The translations under genes were made by a program, and so were the position numbers. The notes under the pieces are model-generated. The model searched no databases and was not told the origin of the DNA. It saw only the letters and a list, made by a program, of their open reading frames with translations. From positions 124,001 through 188,000 of the forward strand of contig NZ_CP012069.2 in the NCBI RefSeq assembly GCF_001189515.2: a DNA stretch of 64,000 nucleotides, read 5' to 3'. The stretch comes from Olsenella sp. oral taxon 807. Its GTDB lineage: Bacteria > Actinomycetota > Coriobacteriia > Coriobacteriales > Atopobiaceae. Below, piece by piece: positions 17,647 to 26,992 of the stretch. Each line of letters starts with the position of its first letter. Position 1 is the first letter of the stretch.

Positions 17647-18057
17647 TCCTAAATGCCCTCCCTTCTGATTCCAACGTACAGCTTGCCCTCCAGACCGACA
17701 AGGACATGAAGTGAGCAAATGCTCCGTTTGCATTGATGAGACACGACGTGTCCCGAAGCTCTGATCAACTTAGAAACAAGTCACCTGAAGAGCCCATAGA
17801 GGTGCACCCAGACGTTGAGGTTGTGCATCTCGTCTCAGACGGTGGCGAGCTGGATCTCTTCGAGTGGGACGCAGTACGCCCCGTCCGTGCCGATAGTTCG
17901 TCACAATCCGTCCTTTGATAGGCTGAGACAGCTTGCTTATCTCGCGCAGGTCTCGCTGCCGTTATCGTCGGGCGCCGGATTGTCTTTCTGGCACACGACT
18001 TCGCCTGCCCGTACTATACTTTGATATTTTGTTAGGTTCGCTGATAAAGGAGGAAGC
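17647..18057. other. Intergenic stretch without a recognised gene
   Basis: Only short frames without family-like sequence are seen. The 3' part holds a TATACT box and AAGGAGG, which serve the IS remnant that follows. Confidence 0.4.
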
Positions 18058-18440
18058 ATGGCGGAGAAGCCAGAGTGGGTCAAGAGCTTCGCCAGGCCTA
18101 GGGGTACCGAGATCAAGCACATACGGGGGCACTGGTACCTCTATGAGAGGGGCAGTATCTACGACCCCAAGATCAAGAGGAGTAGGAAGAAGTCGGGACG
18201 ATGCCTCGGCAAGATCACGCCCGAGGGACTTGTCGCCAGCGTCAGCCGCAAGGAGAGGGCCGAGCGTGCGCGGGTGGCAGGCTTCACGGCTGCTGGGTGA
18301 GGCACGGATCCGGTAGGGGTTGGGCACGCGGGTGCAAGTCATCTCGGACGTCGTGGAAGTGGGCGTCCCGATCCTGGCTGGTGGGCCGTGTCGGTTCAGG
18401 TTGGAGCTGGGGTACTCTGCGAGAGGCTTGGGGTGGGCCC
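18058..18440 (+). pseudogene. N-terminal remnant of an IS1634-family transposase
   Basis: ATG 18058, behind AAGGAGGAAGC, opens EWVKSFARPRGTEIKHIRGH then WYLYERGSIYDPK and KSGRCLGKITPEGLV, the typical N-terminus of IS1634-type transposases. After 18290 the frame is lost, and VISDVVEVGVPI in another frame continues the protein to about 18440. The catalytic part is missing. The C-terminal remnant at 47998-48349 is of the same general type. Confidence 0.65.
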
Positions 18441-18556
18441 GTCAGACCGCTCATTCCTCAAGAGAAGGGTCGGCAAGCCAGACTCGCGAGCGAGAGGCGG
18501 TATCCACACGTGGTTTGGACGCTTTGTCCTCGCCTGCTTCTTCTCCTCTCATCTTA

Positions 18557-19138
18557 GGAGGCTTCGTGAGTTCGTGTGGGTAGGTGGTTGCGTCACTGTC
18601 CCGGTGGCGTGGGCCTCAGGTCCGAGCGCCCTGGCATCACGGGGGCCATGGGGCCGTCGGTGTCGTGGGGCCCGTGGCCCCGCCCGGTCGCGCGAGCCCA
18701 GTCTTGTCGCCCGCCGCTCAGGTGCGGGCACCTGCGGGCTCGGCTTGCCCCCAGGGGCAAAGAAGTGTACATAGATTGGCTAAAATGGACTCTTGGAGCT
18801 GTTTTGGACCATTTGTGTACACTGTTGCGCCGTTGTGGACAGACGTGGGGACGCAGGAGTGTACACAGATTGGCAAAAACGGCCTCTCGGCGCCGTTTTG
18901 GGGCATTTGTGTACACTGTTGCGCCGCGAGGATCGTGCGAGCTGCGATGCGAGTTGCGACGCGCACTGTGTCGGGTGGCACGAGTGGCTCAAACGCCATG
19001 GTATGCCGGCGGCGCCCCCCGGTGGTCGCCTCCCCCTTGGTCGGGAAAACAGGCTCTATGCGACAGGCTCTGCGCGAGCGCCGCCGCTAGCTTGGCGTCT
19101 TTGCCGAGGCAGCAACCCATGCAAACCCCCGAGGAACC
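18557..19138 (+). repeat. Dispersed GTGTACAC element, copy C, nearly complete
   Basis: Left end GGCTTCGTGAGTTCGTGTGG (18560-18579); right end CCCATGCAAACCCCCGAGGA then ACC at 19138. Palindromic units lie at 18764-18823 and 18859-18918. The second has the internal stem AAAACGGC (18876-18883) / GCCGTTTT (18892-18899), so the 60 bp fold as one long hairpin. At 582 bp it is the longest copy. Confidence 0.8.
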
Positions 19139-20031
19139 GTTTGTGTTCTGCCTAGTAGTGGAGGCCCTGGTGCCGCCTCAGGGCGCACGCACGCCTTGCG
19201 CGGCCCGGTCGTGCGCCCGGCCGCGAGGGCCTTCCCGGGGGCGAGCCGCCGCCCGCAGGGCAAGGTGACCGGCCAGCCCCGTCACCGGGCGCCGCGGGCT
19301 ATGCCGCCCGTATGGCGGTGCGTGTCGCGTCAATCTCATCTCGCCGCGTTCGAGAGGGGGGCGTCGAAGCGCCCTCCGGCAAGGGTTCCCCAAGGGCCGT
19401 CGGATGACGTCAGCTGCCGAGAAATGGCCAGGTTCTCCAAGAGCCGAGAGGAGCACCACGCCTGGTCCGGTCGGTACGCGACCGAGGCCCACGACCCCCC
19501 GCCCAGGACGGGGAGGGCCGAGCGCGAGCACGTGGCCTCGTGGTTCGGGGCGAACCCCACGATCGGGTCGGGGGCGCACTCCCGGCAGTCGGGCAACAGC
19601 AGCGCCAAGGTCCGCTACGACCGGCCGCAGGGCGCCGCGCCGCTGCCCTAGGTGGCGGAGATGGTCGACGCCGGCGGCGAGGCCGTCGGGAGGGCCTCTC
19701 GCGTCGCTGCAGCCCGTGGCGACCGGCGCAGGGCCTGCCGGGCCGTGGGGGAGGAGATCCCCTGGGATACGGTGAGCTTGCGCCACCCGCGCCGAGCCCC
19801 CCTTCGTCCGTCGCGTCCCGGGAGTCCACAGAGGCGTTGGTGGGGGGCGGTCATCTCAGGCGGTGAGGGAGTAGGGCCTTCCTTTGTGCCCTGCCGGGCG
19901 GGCGGCGTAAGGCTGCGGTTGTCTCGAGTCAACAAGTTTTCCCCAAAATTTCAGCTGCTTCCAAGAATGAGCAGTCTGTTAAAATTTGTTGCGCATGTAA
20001 TGCGGCTCACAGTCTCATCGGGGAAGCGGTC
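19139..20031. other. GC-rich stretch with decayed frames, no identified gene
   Basis: A frame near 19430-19650 reads REMARFSKSREEHHAWSGRY then ATEAHD and looks like a protein remnant, but I cannot place it. The rest has no recognisable content. It separates the repeat from the restriction island. Confidence 0.4.
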
Positions 20032-20239
20032 TATGAAGCACTCGGAGTTTGTCGATTTGGGAACCAGTCCGGCGGAGGCCCAGGCACTCCTTATGGATTT
20101 CGAGAGCGTGGCCGTCGCCATGCGCATGCCGCGCACACTGCGTGACTCGCCGCCAAAGGGGTCCGTCACGCCCGATGGCATGAGCATCACGTCTGCGGGA
20201 ATGTGCCTGATTGACCGGCTGCCCAGAGAGGTGTGTTGA
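20032..20239 (+). CDS. Small hypothetical protein, coupled to the GIY-YIG gene
   Basis: ATG 20032 opens MKHSEFVDLGTSPAEAQALL and the frame ends in TGA at 20237-20239, which shares its last base with the ATG of the next gene. This TGATG overlap is the best argument that it is translated. The ribosome-binding site (GGGGAAG) is moderate. The product (68 aa) has no membrane segment. VDLGTSPAEAQALLMD suggests a short helical N-terminal domain. No family is recognised; it could be a small regulator of the nuclease gene. Confidence 0.4.
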
Positions 20240-21147
20240 TGATCAAGCTCACTACCATGACCGTCCAGCTCATTGACTGCAGGCCTGACGGCATACGCAT
20301 CTGCCACGTGGAGGGCGAGTCCCTCATCACGGTCGTCGTCCCACGGGATTTGCTCTCCAAGGCGAAACAGCTGCCTGATATCCCCAAGCGCGGCATCTAC
20401 TACCTCCTTGATGAGGGGCACGGTGTCATCAGTCGCGTCTACGCAGGGCAGACGACGCAGGGGCTGCGGCGGCTTGACGCGCACAAGTCTGCCAAGGACT
20501 TCTGGAACACGTCAGTCATGTTTTTGGATGACGAGGTGAACATTGACCGAGACGTTCTCGATGCCCTCGAGGCGAATGCCATCGACTATGTACGCAAGCA
20601 CGGCTCCTACGAGACCGACAACTCAGACACGCCCCAGCCTTACGTGAGTCCCTACAAGGAGCAGACCGTCCAGAGCCTGCATCGGAGCATCCTCTTCAGG
20701 ATGGCGGCCCTCGGCTATGACCTCAACCGCATCGAGGACGTCCCCCCTCGCCCAAGAGCCAACTGTGCCAGGCGGCATGATGGGCCAGGCTACGACCTCA
20801 ACCGCATCGAGGATGTCCACTCTTCCGAGGACAAGCTCTTCCACACGAGGAAAAAAGGCGTTGTTGCCACGGGACGCTACGACGAGCGCGCTGACACATT
20901 TGTCGTGTTGGCTGGCTCGCAGGTGGATCTCTCCCGGCCCGTGCTCAAGAGCTCCATTGCCGCAGACAGAAGGTGCGAGCTCTTTGGCGATGCGGAAGGA
21001 ATCTGCCTTCTGGGGAACAATCAGAGCTTCAACAGCCCGAGCGCGGCGGCGGTGTTCGTGCTGGGTGGTAGCCAGAACGGCTGGATCGAGTGGATAAACG
21101 ACCAGGGCCAGACCCTCGACTACGTTTACCGCAGAAAGAAGGACTGA
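20239..21147 (+). CDS. GIY-YIG nuclease-family protein with C-terminal DUF4357-like region
   Basis: Residues about 52-130 hold a GIY-YIG module: KRGIYYLLDEG, then RVYAGQTTQGLRRLDAHK and FWNTSVMFLDDEVNIDRDVL, with E-A-N-A-I-D-Y as the metal-binding helix. The C-terminus (YDERADTFVVLAGSQVDLSR, then FNSPSAAAVFVLGG) resembles the DUF4357 domain seen in similar restriction-associated proteins. An internal duplication gives GYDLNRIEDV twice, at about 20716 and 20794. The stop is 7 bp before hsdM, so it is in the same operon and probably acts with the type I system, perhaps as an extra nuclease. The start ATG 20239 is chosen over GTG 20233. Confidence 0.72.
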   Translation: MIKLTTMTVQLIDCRPDGIRICHVEGESLITVVVPRDLLSKAKQLPDIPKRGIYYLLDEGHGVISRVYAGQTTQGLRRLDAHKSAKDFWNTSVMFLDDEVNIDRDVLDALEANAIDYVRKHGSYETDNSDTPQPYVSPYKEQTVQSLHRSILFRMAALGYDLNRIEDVPPRPRANCARRHDGPGYDLNRIEDVHSSEDKLFHTRKKGVVATGRYDERADTFVVLAGSQVDLSRPVLKSSIAADRRCELFGDAEGICLLGNNQSFNSPSAAAVFVLGGSQNGWIEWINDQGQTLDYVYRRKKD

Positions 21148-21154
21148 GAGGCAC

Positions 21155-23728
21155 ATGAACAAGCAGCAGCTCGCGGCCAAGATCTGGGCGTCGGCCAACC
21201 AGATGCGCTCAAAGATCGAGGCCTCAGAGTACAAGGACTATATCCTCGGTTTCATCTTCTACAAGTTCCTCTCCGACAAGGAGGAGCGATTCCTGGCCGA
21301 GAATGACTTCGACGCGGATGCGATGTCATGCGTCACCGAGGATGACGCCGAGGTGCTGTCTTTTGTGCGAGATAATCTTGGTTACTTTATCGCTGCTGGC
21401 GACCTGTACTCTTCTTGGCTCGATAAGGGCAGCGACTTCGACGTGTCCGATGTGCGCGACGCGCTTTCGACTTTTGAGCGGCTCGTGAGGCCGTCGTACA
21501 AGAACGTTTTCGATAGGGTTTTCGAGACGCTGGAGACCGGTCTCTCCAAGCTGGGCGAGACGTCCGGCGCCCAGACCAAGGCCATCAGTGCCCTCCTGCA
21601 GCTCATCCGCAGTATTCCCATGGACGGGCGGCAGGGCTACGACGTGCTCGGTTACATCTACGAGTATCTGATCAGCAACTTCGCGGCCAATGCCGGCAAG
21701 AAGGCTGGCGAGTTCTATACGCCGCACGAGGTCTCGGTGCTCATCTCTCAGATCGTGGCGTCAAACCTACGGGATCGCGTGGAGATACGCATCTACGATC
21801 CCACCTCCGGCTCGGGCTCGCTGCTCATCAACATCGGCGAGGCCGTGGCGCGGCGCTTGGGCAGCCGCGACTCCATCCGCTACTATGCCCAGGAACTAAA
21901 GGAGAACACCTACAACCTGACCCGCATGAACCTCGTGATGCGCGGCATCTCGCCTGACAACATCGTGTGTCGCTGTGGTGACACTCTGGAAGACGACTGG
22001 CCATGGTTCGAGGAGGGGCATCCGGAGACCTACGAGCCGCTCTTCGTGGACGCGGTGGTGTCAAACCCACCCTACTCCCAGCGCTGGGATCCAGACGGCA
22101 AGGAGAACGACCCGCGCTTTGATGGCTACGGCATCGCCCCCACGTCTAAGGCCGACTACGCCTTCCTGCTGCATGACCTCCATCACCTGAAGCCCGACGG
22201 AGTGATGTGCATCGTCCTGCCGCATGGCGTGCTCTTCCGTGGGGGCGAGGAAGAGAGGATTCGCCGTGCGCTCGTGGAGAACGAGAACATCGATGCCGTC
22301 ATCGGGCTTCCCGCCAATATCTTTTTCGGCACGGGCATTCCCACGATCGTGATGGTGCTAAAGAAGCGCCGTCCGACCGATGACATCCTGATAATCGACG
22401 CCTCCAAGGGCTTCGTGAAGGAGGGGAAGAGCAACCGGCTTCGCGCCTGCGACATCCGTCGCATCGTGGACGCCTACGAGCGGCGGCGAGACATTGAGCG
22501 CTTCTGCCGCGCGGTGCCCAAGCAGGAGGTGCGCGACAACGGATATAACCTAAACATCCCGCGCTACGTTGACTCCTCCGAGCCAGCTGAGACCTGGGAC
22601 ATCTATGCGACGATGTTTGGTGGGCTTCCGATCTCTGAGGTCGAAGCTCTCAAGCTTTATTGGGATGCGCTTCCCAACTTGTGCGAGCGGCTCTTCGAGC
22701 CGGCGGGTGGTTCAACGCTCAGACTCCGCGTGGATGACATCGAGGCGGCCGTGCACGACAGCACCGCTGTGCGCGCCTACCTTGACGCCTACGAACGGCG
22801 CTTCTCGGACTTCGAGATGTGGCTCTTCGATAAGCTCGTGGATGAGGCCTTGCTCGTGGACCGAGCAAGCGAGGAGGACGTCCTGGCTGCGGAGGTCTTC
22901 GGACGCCTTGAGGGTGTGCCCCTCGTGGATCCCTACGATGCCTACCAGGTGCTCGACGACGCCTGGCGACAAGTGTCTGAGGATCTGGAGGTGCTGCAAA
23001 CCGAGGAGTTCGATGCCGCCAAACGGGTCGACCCCAATATGGTCGTGAAGAAGAAGAGGGGTAGGGACGTTGAGGTGCAGGAGGGTTGGCGCGGCCACGT
23101 GCTGCCCTTCGAGCTGGTGCAGCAGGAGCTGCTCGCAAACGACCTCGCCGACATCCGTCGCATGGACGAACGCTCCTTGGCCATCGACGCAGAGCTTTCC
23201 GAGGCGCTGGAGGGCCTCTCGGAGGATGATAAGGCGGCGCTGGGAGGCGCCGTGAGCGACAACGGGGATGCCTTCGTGGCCGGAAGACTCAAGGCCTGCG
23301 CGCGTGAGCTGCACGCCGACGGCGACTCGGAGGAACTCGCGCGTATCGTGGAGAAGGCCTCCAAGCTGTTCGACGAGCAGAAGCGCTTGAAGAGGCAGTC
23401 GAAGCAACAGGCCATCGCGCTTGAGGCAAAGACCAAGGAGGTAATTGAAGGGCTGTCCGACGAAGCTGTACGGAACCTTCTTGACGCGAAGTGGAACAGG
23501 CCGATCGTGGACGGGCTCGCCGCGCTGCCCCGCGCTAGCGTGGATGCCTTGGTTGAGAGGGTCCGCTCCCTCGCCGATAAGTATAGCACCACGTTTTCGC
23601 AGGTGGAGAAGCAGATCCACGACGAGGAGCGAAAGCTCTGCGACATGCTGGGGGAGCTCACTGGTGATGAGTTCGATATGGCCGGCATACGCGAGCTGCG
23701 TGCCCTTCTGGGGGGCGACGGCCGATGA
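21155..23728 (+). CDS. hsdM: Type I restriction system methyltransferase subunit
   Basis: The 857-aa product has an HsdM N-terminal helical domain (KIWASANQMRSKIEASEYKD), the S-adenosylmethionine motif I YDPTSGSGSLL near residue 214 and the adenine-methylase motif IV SNPPYSQRW near residue 304. It methylates adenine in the host target as part of HsdM2S1 and the full restriction complex. It is some 350 residues longer than a usual HsdM; the extension (from about residue 500) is charged and helical, with EKASKLFDEQKRLKRQSKQQ, and resembles the long HsdM forms. ATG 21155 follows GAGAGG. It overlaps hsdS by 4 bp (ATGA), so translation is coupled. Confidence 0.92.
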   Translation: MNKQQLAAKIWASANQMRSKIEASEYKDYILGFIFYKFLSDKEERFLAENDFDADAMSCVTEDDAEVLSFVRDNLGYFIAAGDLYSSWLDKGSDFDVSDVRDALSTFERLVRPSYKNVFDRVFETLETGLSKLGETSGAQTKAISALLQLIRSIPMDGRQGYDVLGYIYEYLISNFAANAGKKAGEFYTPHEVSVLISQIVASNLRDRVEIRIYDPTSGSGSLLINIGEAVARRLGSRDSIRYYAQELKENTYNLTRMNLVMRGISPDNIVCRCGDTLEDDWPWFEEGHPETYEPLFVDAVVSNPPYSQRWDPDGKENDPRFDGYGIAPTSKADYAFLLHDLHHLKPDGVMCIVLPHGVLFRGGEEERIRRALVENENIDAVIGLPANIFFGTGIPTIVMVLKKRRPTDDILIIDASKGFVKEGKSNRLRACDIRRIVDAYERRRDIERFCRAVPKQEVRDNGYNLNIPRYVDSSEPAETWDIYATMFGGLPISEVEALKLYWDALPNLCERLFEPAGGSTLRLRVDDIEAAVHDSTAVRAYLDAYERRFSDFEMWLFDKLVDEALLVDRASEEDVLAAEVFGRLEGVPLVDPYDAYQVLDDAWRQVSEDLEVLQTEEFDAAKRVDPNMVVKKKRGRDVEVQEGWRGHVLPFELVQQELLANDLADIRRMDERSLAIDAELSEALEGLSEDDKAALGGAVSDNGDAFVAGRLKACARELHADGDSEELARIVEKASKLFDEQKRLKRQSKQQAIALEAKTKEVIEGLSDEAVRNLLDAKWNRPIVDGLAALPRASVDALVERVRSLADKYSTTFSQVEKQIHDEERKLCDMLGELTGDEFDMAGIRELRALLGGDGR

Positions 23729-24933
23729 GCGCTAACGTGCCTGAACTCCGCTTCTCGGGTTTTGCTGACCCTTGGGAACAGCGTAAGCTGGGGGAGCTGG
23801 GTGTAACTTATGGTGGCCTGACCGGTAAATCGAAGGAAGACTTCGGTCATGGTGATGCAAGGTTCGTTCCGTATACGAACGTTTTCGACAATCCCATTGC
23901 CGACTCGACGAGGCTTGGCGAGGTAGAAATTGATGTGAGTCAGAATCGCGTTCTGCATGGTGATACTCTTTTTACGGTATCTTCCGAGACACCCAATGAA
24001 GTTGGCATGTCGTCCGTCTGGCTCTCCGACCTCGACAACCTGTACCTGAACAGCTTCTGTTTTGGGTATCGGCAGGATGGTAGTTTTGATCCGTATTACC
24101 TTGCCTACATGCTGCGATCGCAGTCAGTTCGTGAGAACATCGAACTGCTCGCCCAGGGTATCTCGCGCTTCAACATCTCCAAAGGCAAGGTGATGGAGGT
24201 TGAAGTTCCTGTGCCGATGATGGCCGAGCAGCGCGCCGTCGGCGCCCTCTTCTCCCGCCTCGACTCCCTCATCGCCCTTCATCAGCGTAAGCATAATCAA
24301 CTTAGTGTTCTCAAGAGCTTACTTTTGGAGAGGATGTTTCCCAAACCAGGGTCCGATGTGCCTGAACTCCGCTTCTCGGGTTTTGCTGACCCTTGGGAAC
24401 AGCGTAAGCTGGGGGAGTTCGGTTCCGTTGAGATGTGTAAACGCATCTACAAGGAGCAGACATCGGAATCCGGTGAAGTGCCATTCTTCAAAATCGGTAC
24501 ATTTGGTAGTGAACCAGACGCATTTATCTCAAATAAACTGTATGAGAGCTATAGGGATGAGTATCCATATCCGGAGCCGGGGACGCCACTCATCTCTGCC
24601 GCCGGTAGTATTGGCAGGACAGTTGTCTATCAGGGAGAGCGTGCTTATTACCAAGATTCGAACATAGTATGGCTCGACCACGACGACAATCTGGACAACT
24701 CGTTCTTGGACGTATTTTATAGCCAAGTTGACTGGAAACTTGAGGGCAGCACGATTAAGCGACTCTACAACAAGGATATCCTAAACGCCGAGGTATGCGT
24801 CCCTTCGCTCCCCGAGCAGCGCGCCGTCGGCGCCCTCTTCTCCCGCCTCGACTCCCTCATCGCCCTTCATCAGCGTAAGCTGGAAAAGCTTAGGGCACTC
24901 AAGCAATCTCTTCTCCAGAAGATGTTCGTCTAA
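23725..24933 (+). CDS. hsdS: Type I restriction system specificity subunit, active copy
   Basis: The 402-aa product has two target-recognition domains. Each half begins VPELRFSGFADPWEQRKLGE and ends with a helical spacer containing AVGALFSRLDSLIALHQRK. The first domain spans about residues 25-170, the second about 230-360. The spacers are the conserved helices that set target spacing. The conserved flanks make the domains swappable, and the first half (23771-24292) is repeated at 26407-26928. It directs HsdM and HsdR to a bipartite DNA target. It overlaps hsdM by 4 bp. Confidence 0.92.
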   Translation: MSANVPELRFSGFADPWEQRKLGELGVTYGGLTGKSKEDFGHGDARFVPYTNVFDNPIADSTRLGEVEIDVSQNRVLHGDTLFTVSSETPNEVGMSSVWLSDLDNLYLNSFCFGYRQDGSFDPYYLAYMLRSQSVRENIELLAQGISRFNISKGKVMEVEVPVPMMAEQRAVGALFSRLDSLIALHQRKHNQLSVLKSLLLERMFPKPGSDVPELRFSGFADPWEQRKLGEFGSVEMCKRIYKEQTSESGEVPFFKIGTFGSEPDAFISNKLYESYRDEYPYPEPGTPLISAAGSIGRTVVYQGERAYYQDSNIVWLDHDDNLDNSFLDVFYSQVDWKLEGSTIKRLYNKDILNAEVCVPSLPEQRAVGALFSRLDSLIALHQRKLEKLRALKQSLLQKMFV

Positions 24934-24960
24934 GCAAAAGCCCGACCGAGGAGGTCTTCA

Positions 24961-25146
24961 ATGGACCGCAAGCGCGTGATTGACGAGTCGATACACTCCG
25001 GAGAGATGGAGGGCGCCTACGTGTCGGCCGAGTTTCGCGAGGACGCCGACGAGTACGTGAGGGGGCACATCCCTATAGAGGAGCTTATGCGCAGGACGAA
25101 GCGCCGCTGGGAGCCCGACCGGGAGGGCAAGGGGCCCCATGTCTGA
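24961..25146 (+). CDS. VbhA-like antitoxin of a Fic toxin
   Basis: The 61-aa product has SIHSGEMEGAYVSAEFREDA near its N-terminus. The SGEMEG part fits the (S/T)xxxE(G/N) inhibition motif, in which the Glu blocks ATP binding of the Fic partner. The end DADEYVRGHIPIEELMRRTK is the usual VbhA-like C-terminal helix. It lies directly upstream of the Fic gene and overlaps it by 8 bp, the class I arrangement in which the antitoxin is encoded separately. ATG 24961 follows GAGGAGG. The pair lies within the restriction operon. Confidence 0.8.
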   Translation: MDRKRVIDESIHSGEMEGAYVSAEFREDADEYVRGHIPIEELMRRTKRRWEPDREGKGPHV

Positions 25147-25795
25147 CGGGTTCGTCGATCCCTACATCGACCTGCGGACGGGCGTGCTGCGAAATCTGGT
25201 GGGAGCGGGGACGTGGGACGAACTGCGCAACGCAGAGGGCGAGCTCGTCGCGATGCGCATGAGCGAGTTCTTGAGGGAGCTCCCCTTGGAGCCGACGGGC
25301 ACGCTCGATGACCTGAGGTGCATTCACCGCTGGTTGTTTCGGGACGTGTACGACTGGGCGGGGGAGGTCAGGACCATCGAGATTCGCAAGGCGGGCGAGG
25401 GGGCGCAGTTCTTCCTGCCTTCCGCGAACATACCGATGGGCATCGCATGGGCGCGCAGCGAGCTGGAGAAGGACGACTTCCTTGTGGGCCTGGCTTCTAG
25501 GCGGTTCCCTAGCCGCATGGCCTACCACTATGACAACTACAACTTCGTGCACCCCTTTCGCGAGGGCAACGGGCGAACGCAACGGCTGCTCTGGACCCTC
25601 ATCTGCCATCATGCGGGTTACGATCTCGACTGGAGGGACGTTACCGGTGCGGAGAATGACGAGGCGAGCCGTCTGGCGGCCGAGGACCGTGACATGGGCG
25701 CCCTCGTGTCCATCTTTGCTAGGATCGCTGCGCCGTGCGACCCCTCGGTGCCCATCAATGCCGGCCTGGTGCAGGCTGGCCATCTTGGTGGGTAG
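25139..25795 (+). CDS. Fic-family toxin (AMP transferase type)
   Basis: The 218-aa product has the full Fic motif HPFREGNGRTQR near residue 138, with the catalytic His and the conserved FREGNGR loop. Upstream is IHRWLFRDVYDWAGEVRT, and the flap region with AQFFLPSANIP is also present, as in class I Fic toxins. These transfer AMP, or another nucleotide group, to a target protein such as gyrase or topoisomerase IV. It is 8 bp overlapped with its antitoxin. The enzyme appears complete. The target is not known from sequence. Confidence 0.88.
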   Translation: MSDGFVDPYIDLRTGVLRNLVGAGTWDELRNAEGELVAMRMSEFLRELPLEPTGTLDDLRCIHRWLFRDVYDWAGEVRTIEIRKAGEGAQFFLPSANIPMGIAWARSELEKDDFLVGLASRRFPSRMAYHYDNYNFVHPFREGNGRTQRLLWTLICHHAGYDLDWRDVTGAENDEASRLAAEDRDMGALVSIFARIAAPCDPSVPINAGLVQAGHLGG

Positions 25796-26400
25796 GGAGT
25801 CATGCAGACCGCGAGGTGGCGCAAGCTCGGTAAGTCCGGGACATCCGGGTGGTCTTCCTCCGGAAGACGCCTACATGAGGAGTCTCCATGCCCCGCCAGT
25901 CATCGCTGTGATTTGGCGACGAGGTGCCTGTCCCTGCTGTTGCCATCTCCTATGGGCCGGGGTTGCGTCCGCTGCGCAATCGTGGTGAGACGGCCGCAAG
26001 GATGCGCGGTGAAGGTCCCCAAGATGGGCGGTAGACGCACTCCTTCTTCCGTCAGTGGGGTATCCATACAAGCGTTGCTCGACCTTGGAGGGGCGACCTT
26101 CTCAGGCGCCTCAACTCGAATGACTTTGCATGTAGCTTTACGCGTCACTACTATAAATGCAGTCTTGTGTTCCCCGTGGGGGTAGCCGTGACGCTCAGCG
26201 CCCCGTACGGACGCTCATGTGTCATGGGTAGGGCCATGATTCGCGGCAGCGCCCCGTTGGTGGGAAGGGGAACAAAGAGGCTGATTGTATCGCAGCTGGA
26301 AATTGTGATATGAGAGGGGCTTGGTGGTTATGCTCACGTGTGTTGCGCTGCCCTATGGCCTGTTTGCGGTGGGAGGACATCGTGACCCATCCTCGTAGAA
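25796..26400. other. Intergenic stretch inside the restriction island
   Basis: No gene is recognised. A possible promoter (TTGCAT 26126-26131, 17-bp spacer, TACTAT 26149-26154) points towards the second half of the island and might serve the AlbA-type and hsdR genes. Confidence 0.35.
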
Positions 26401-26403
26401 CAC

Positions 26404-26981
26404 ACGCTTGGGAACAGCGTAAGCTGGGGGAGCTGGGTGTAACTTATGGTGGCCTGACCGGTAAATCGAAGGAAGACTTCGGTCATGGTGATGCAAGGTT
26501 CGTTCCGTATACGAACGTTTTCGACAATCCCATTGCCGACTCGACGAGGCTTGGCGAGGTAGAAATTGATGTGAGTCAGAATCGCGTTCTGCATGGTGAT
26601 ACTCTTTTTACGGTATCTTCCGAGACACCCAATGAAGTTGGCATGTCGTCCGTCTGGCTCTCCGACCTCGACAACCTGTACCTGAACAGCTTCTGTTTTG
26701 GGTATCGGCAGGATGGTAGTTTTGATCCGTATTACCTTGCCTACATGCTGCGATCGCAGTCAGTTCGTGAGAACATCGAACTGCTCGCCCAGGGTATCTC
26801 GCGCTTCAACATCTCCAAAGGCAAGGTGATGGAGGTTGAAGTTCCTGTGCCGATGATGGCCGAGCAGCGCGCCGTCGGCGCCCTCTTCTCCCGCCTCGAC
26901 TCCCTCATCGCCCTTCATCAGCGTAAGCCGGACGCGCTCAAGACTGTCATAAAGTCACTACTCGATAATATACTCGTGTGA
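26404..26981 (+). pseudogene. Silent hsdS cassette 1, identical target domain to the active hsdS first half
   Basis: From 26407 to 26928 the DNA appears identical to 23771-24292 of the active hsdS, shifted by 2636 bp. It starts inside the conserved entry sequence (CTTGGGAACAGCGTAAGCTG), preceded by ACACG, and lacks the N-terminal FSGFADP and a proper start. Its 3' end has its own tail, DALKTVIKSLLDNILV. It encodes one target-recognition domain plus a spacer helix and would be expressed only after recombination. The stop overlaps the region just before the AlbA-type gene. Confidence 0.85.
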
Positions 26982-26992
26982 GGGGGTCGGGA

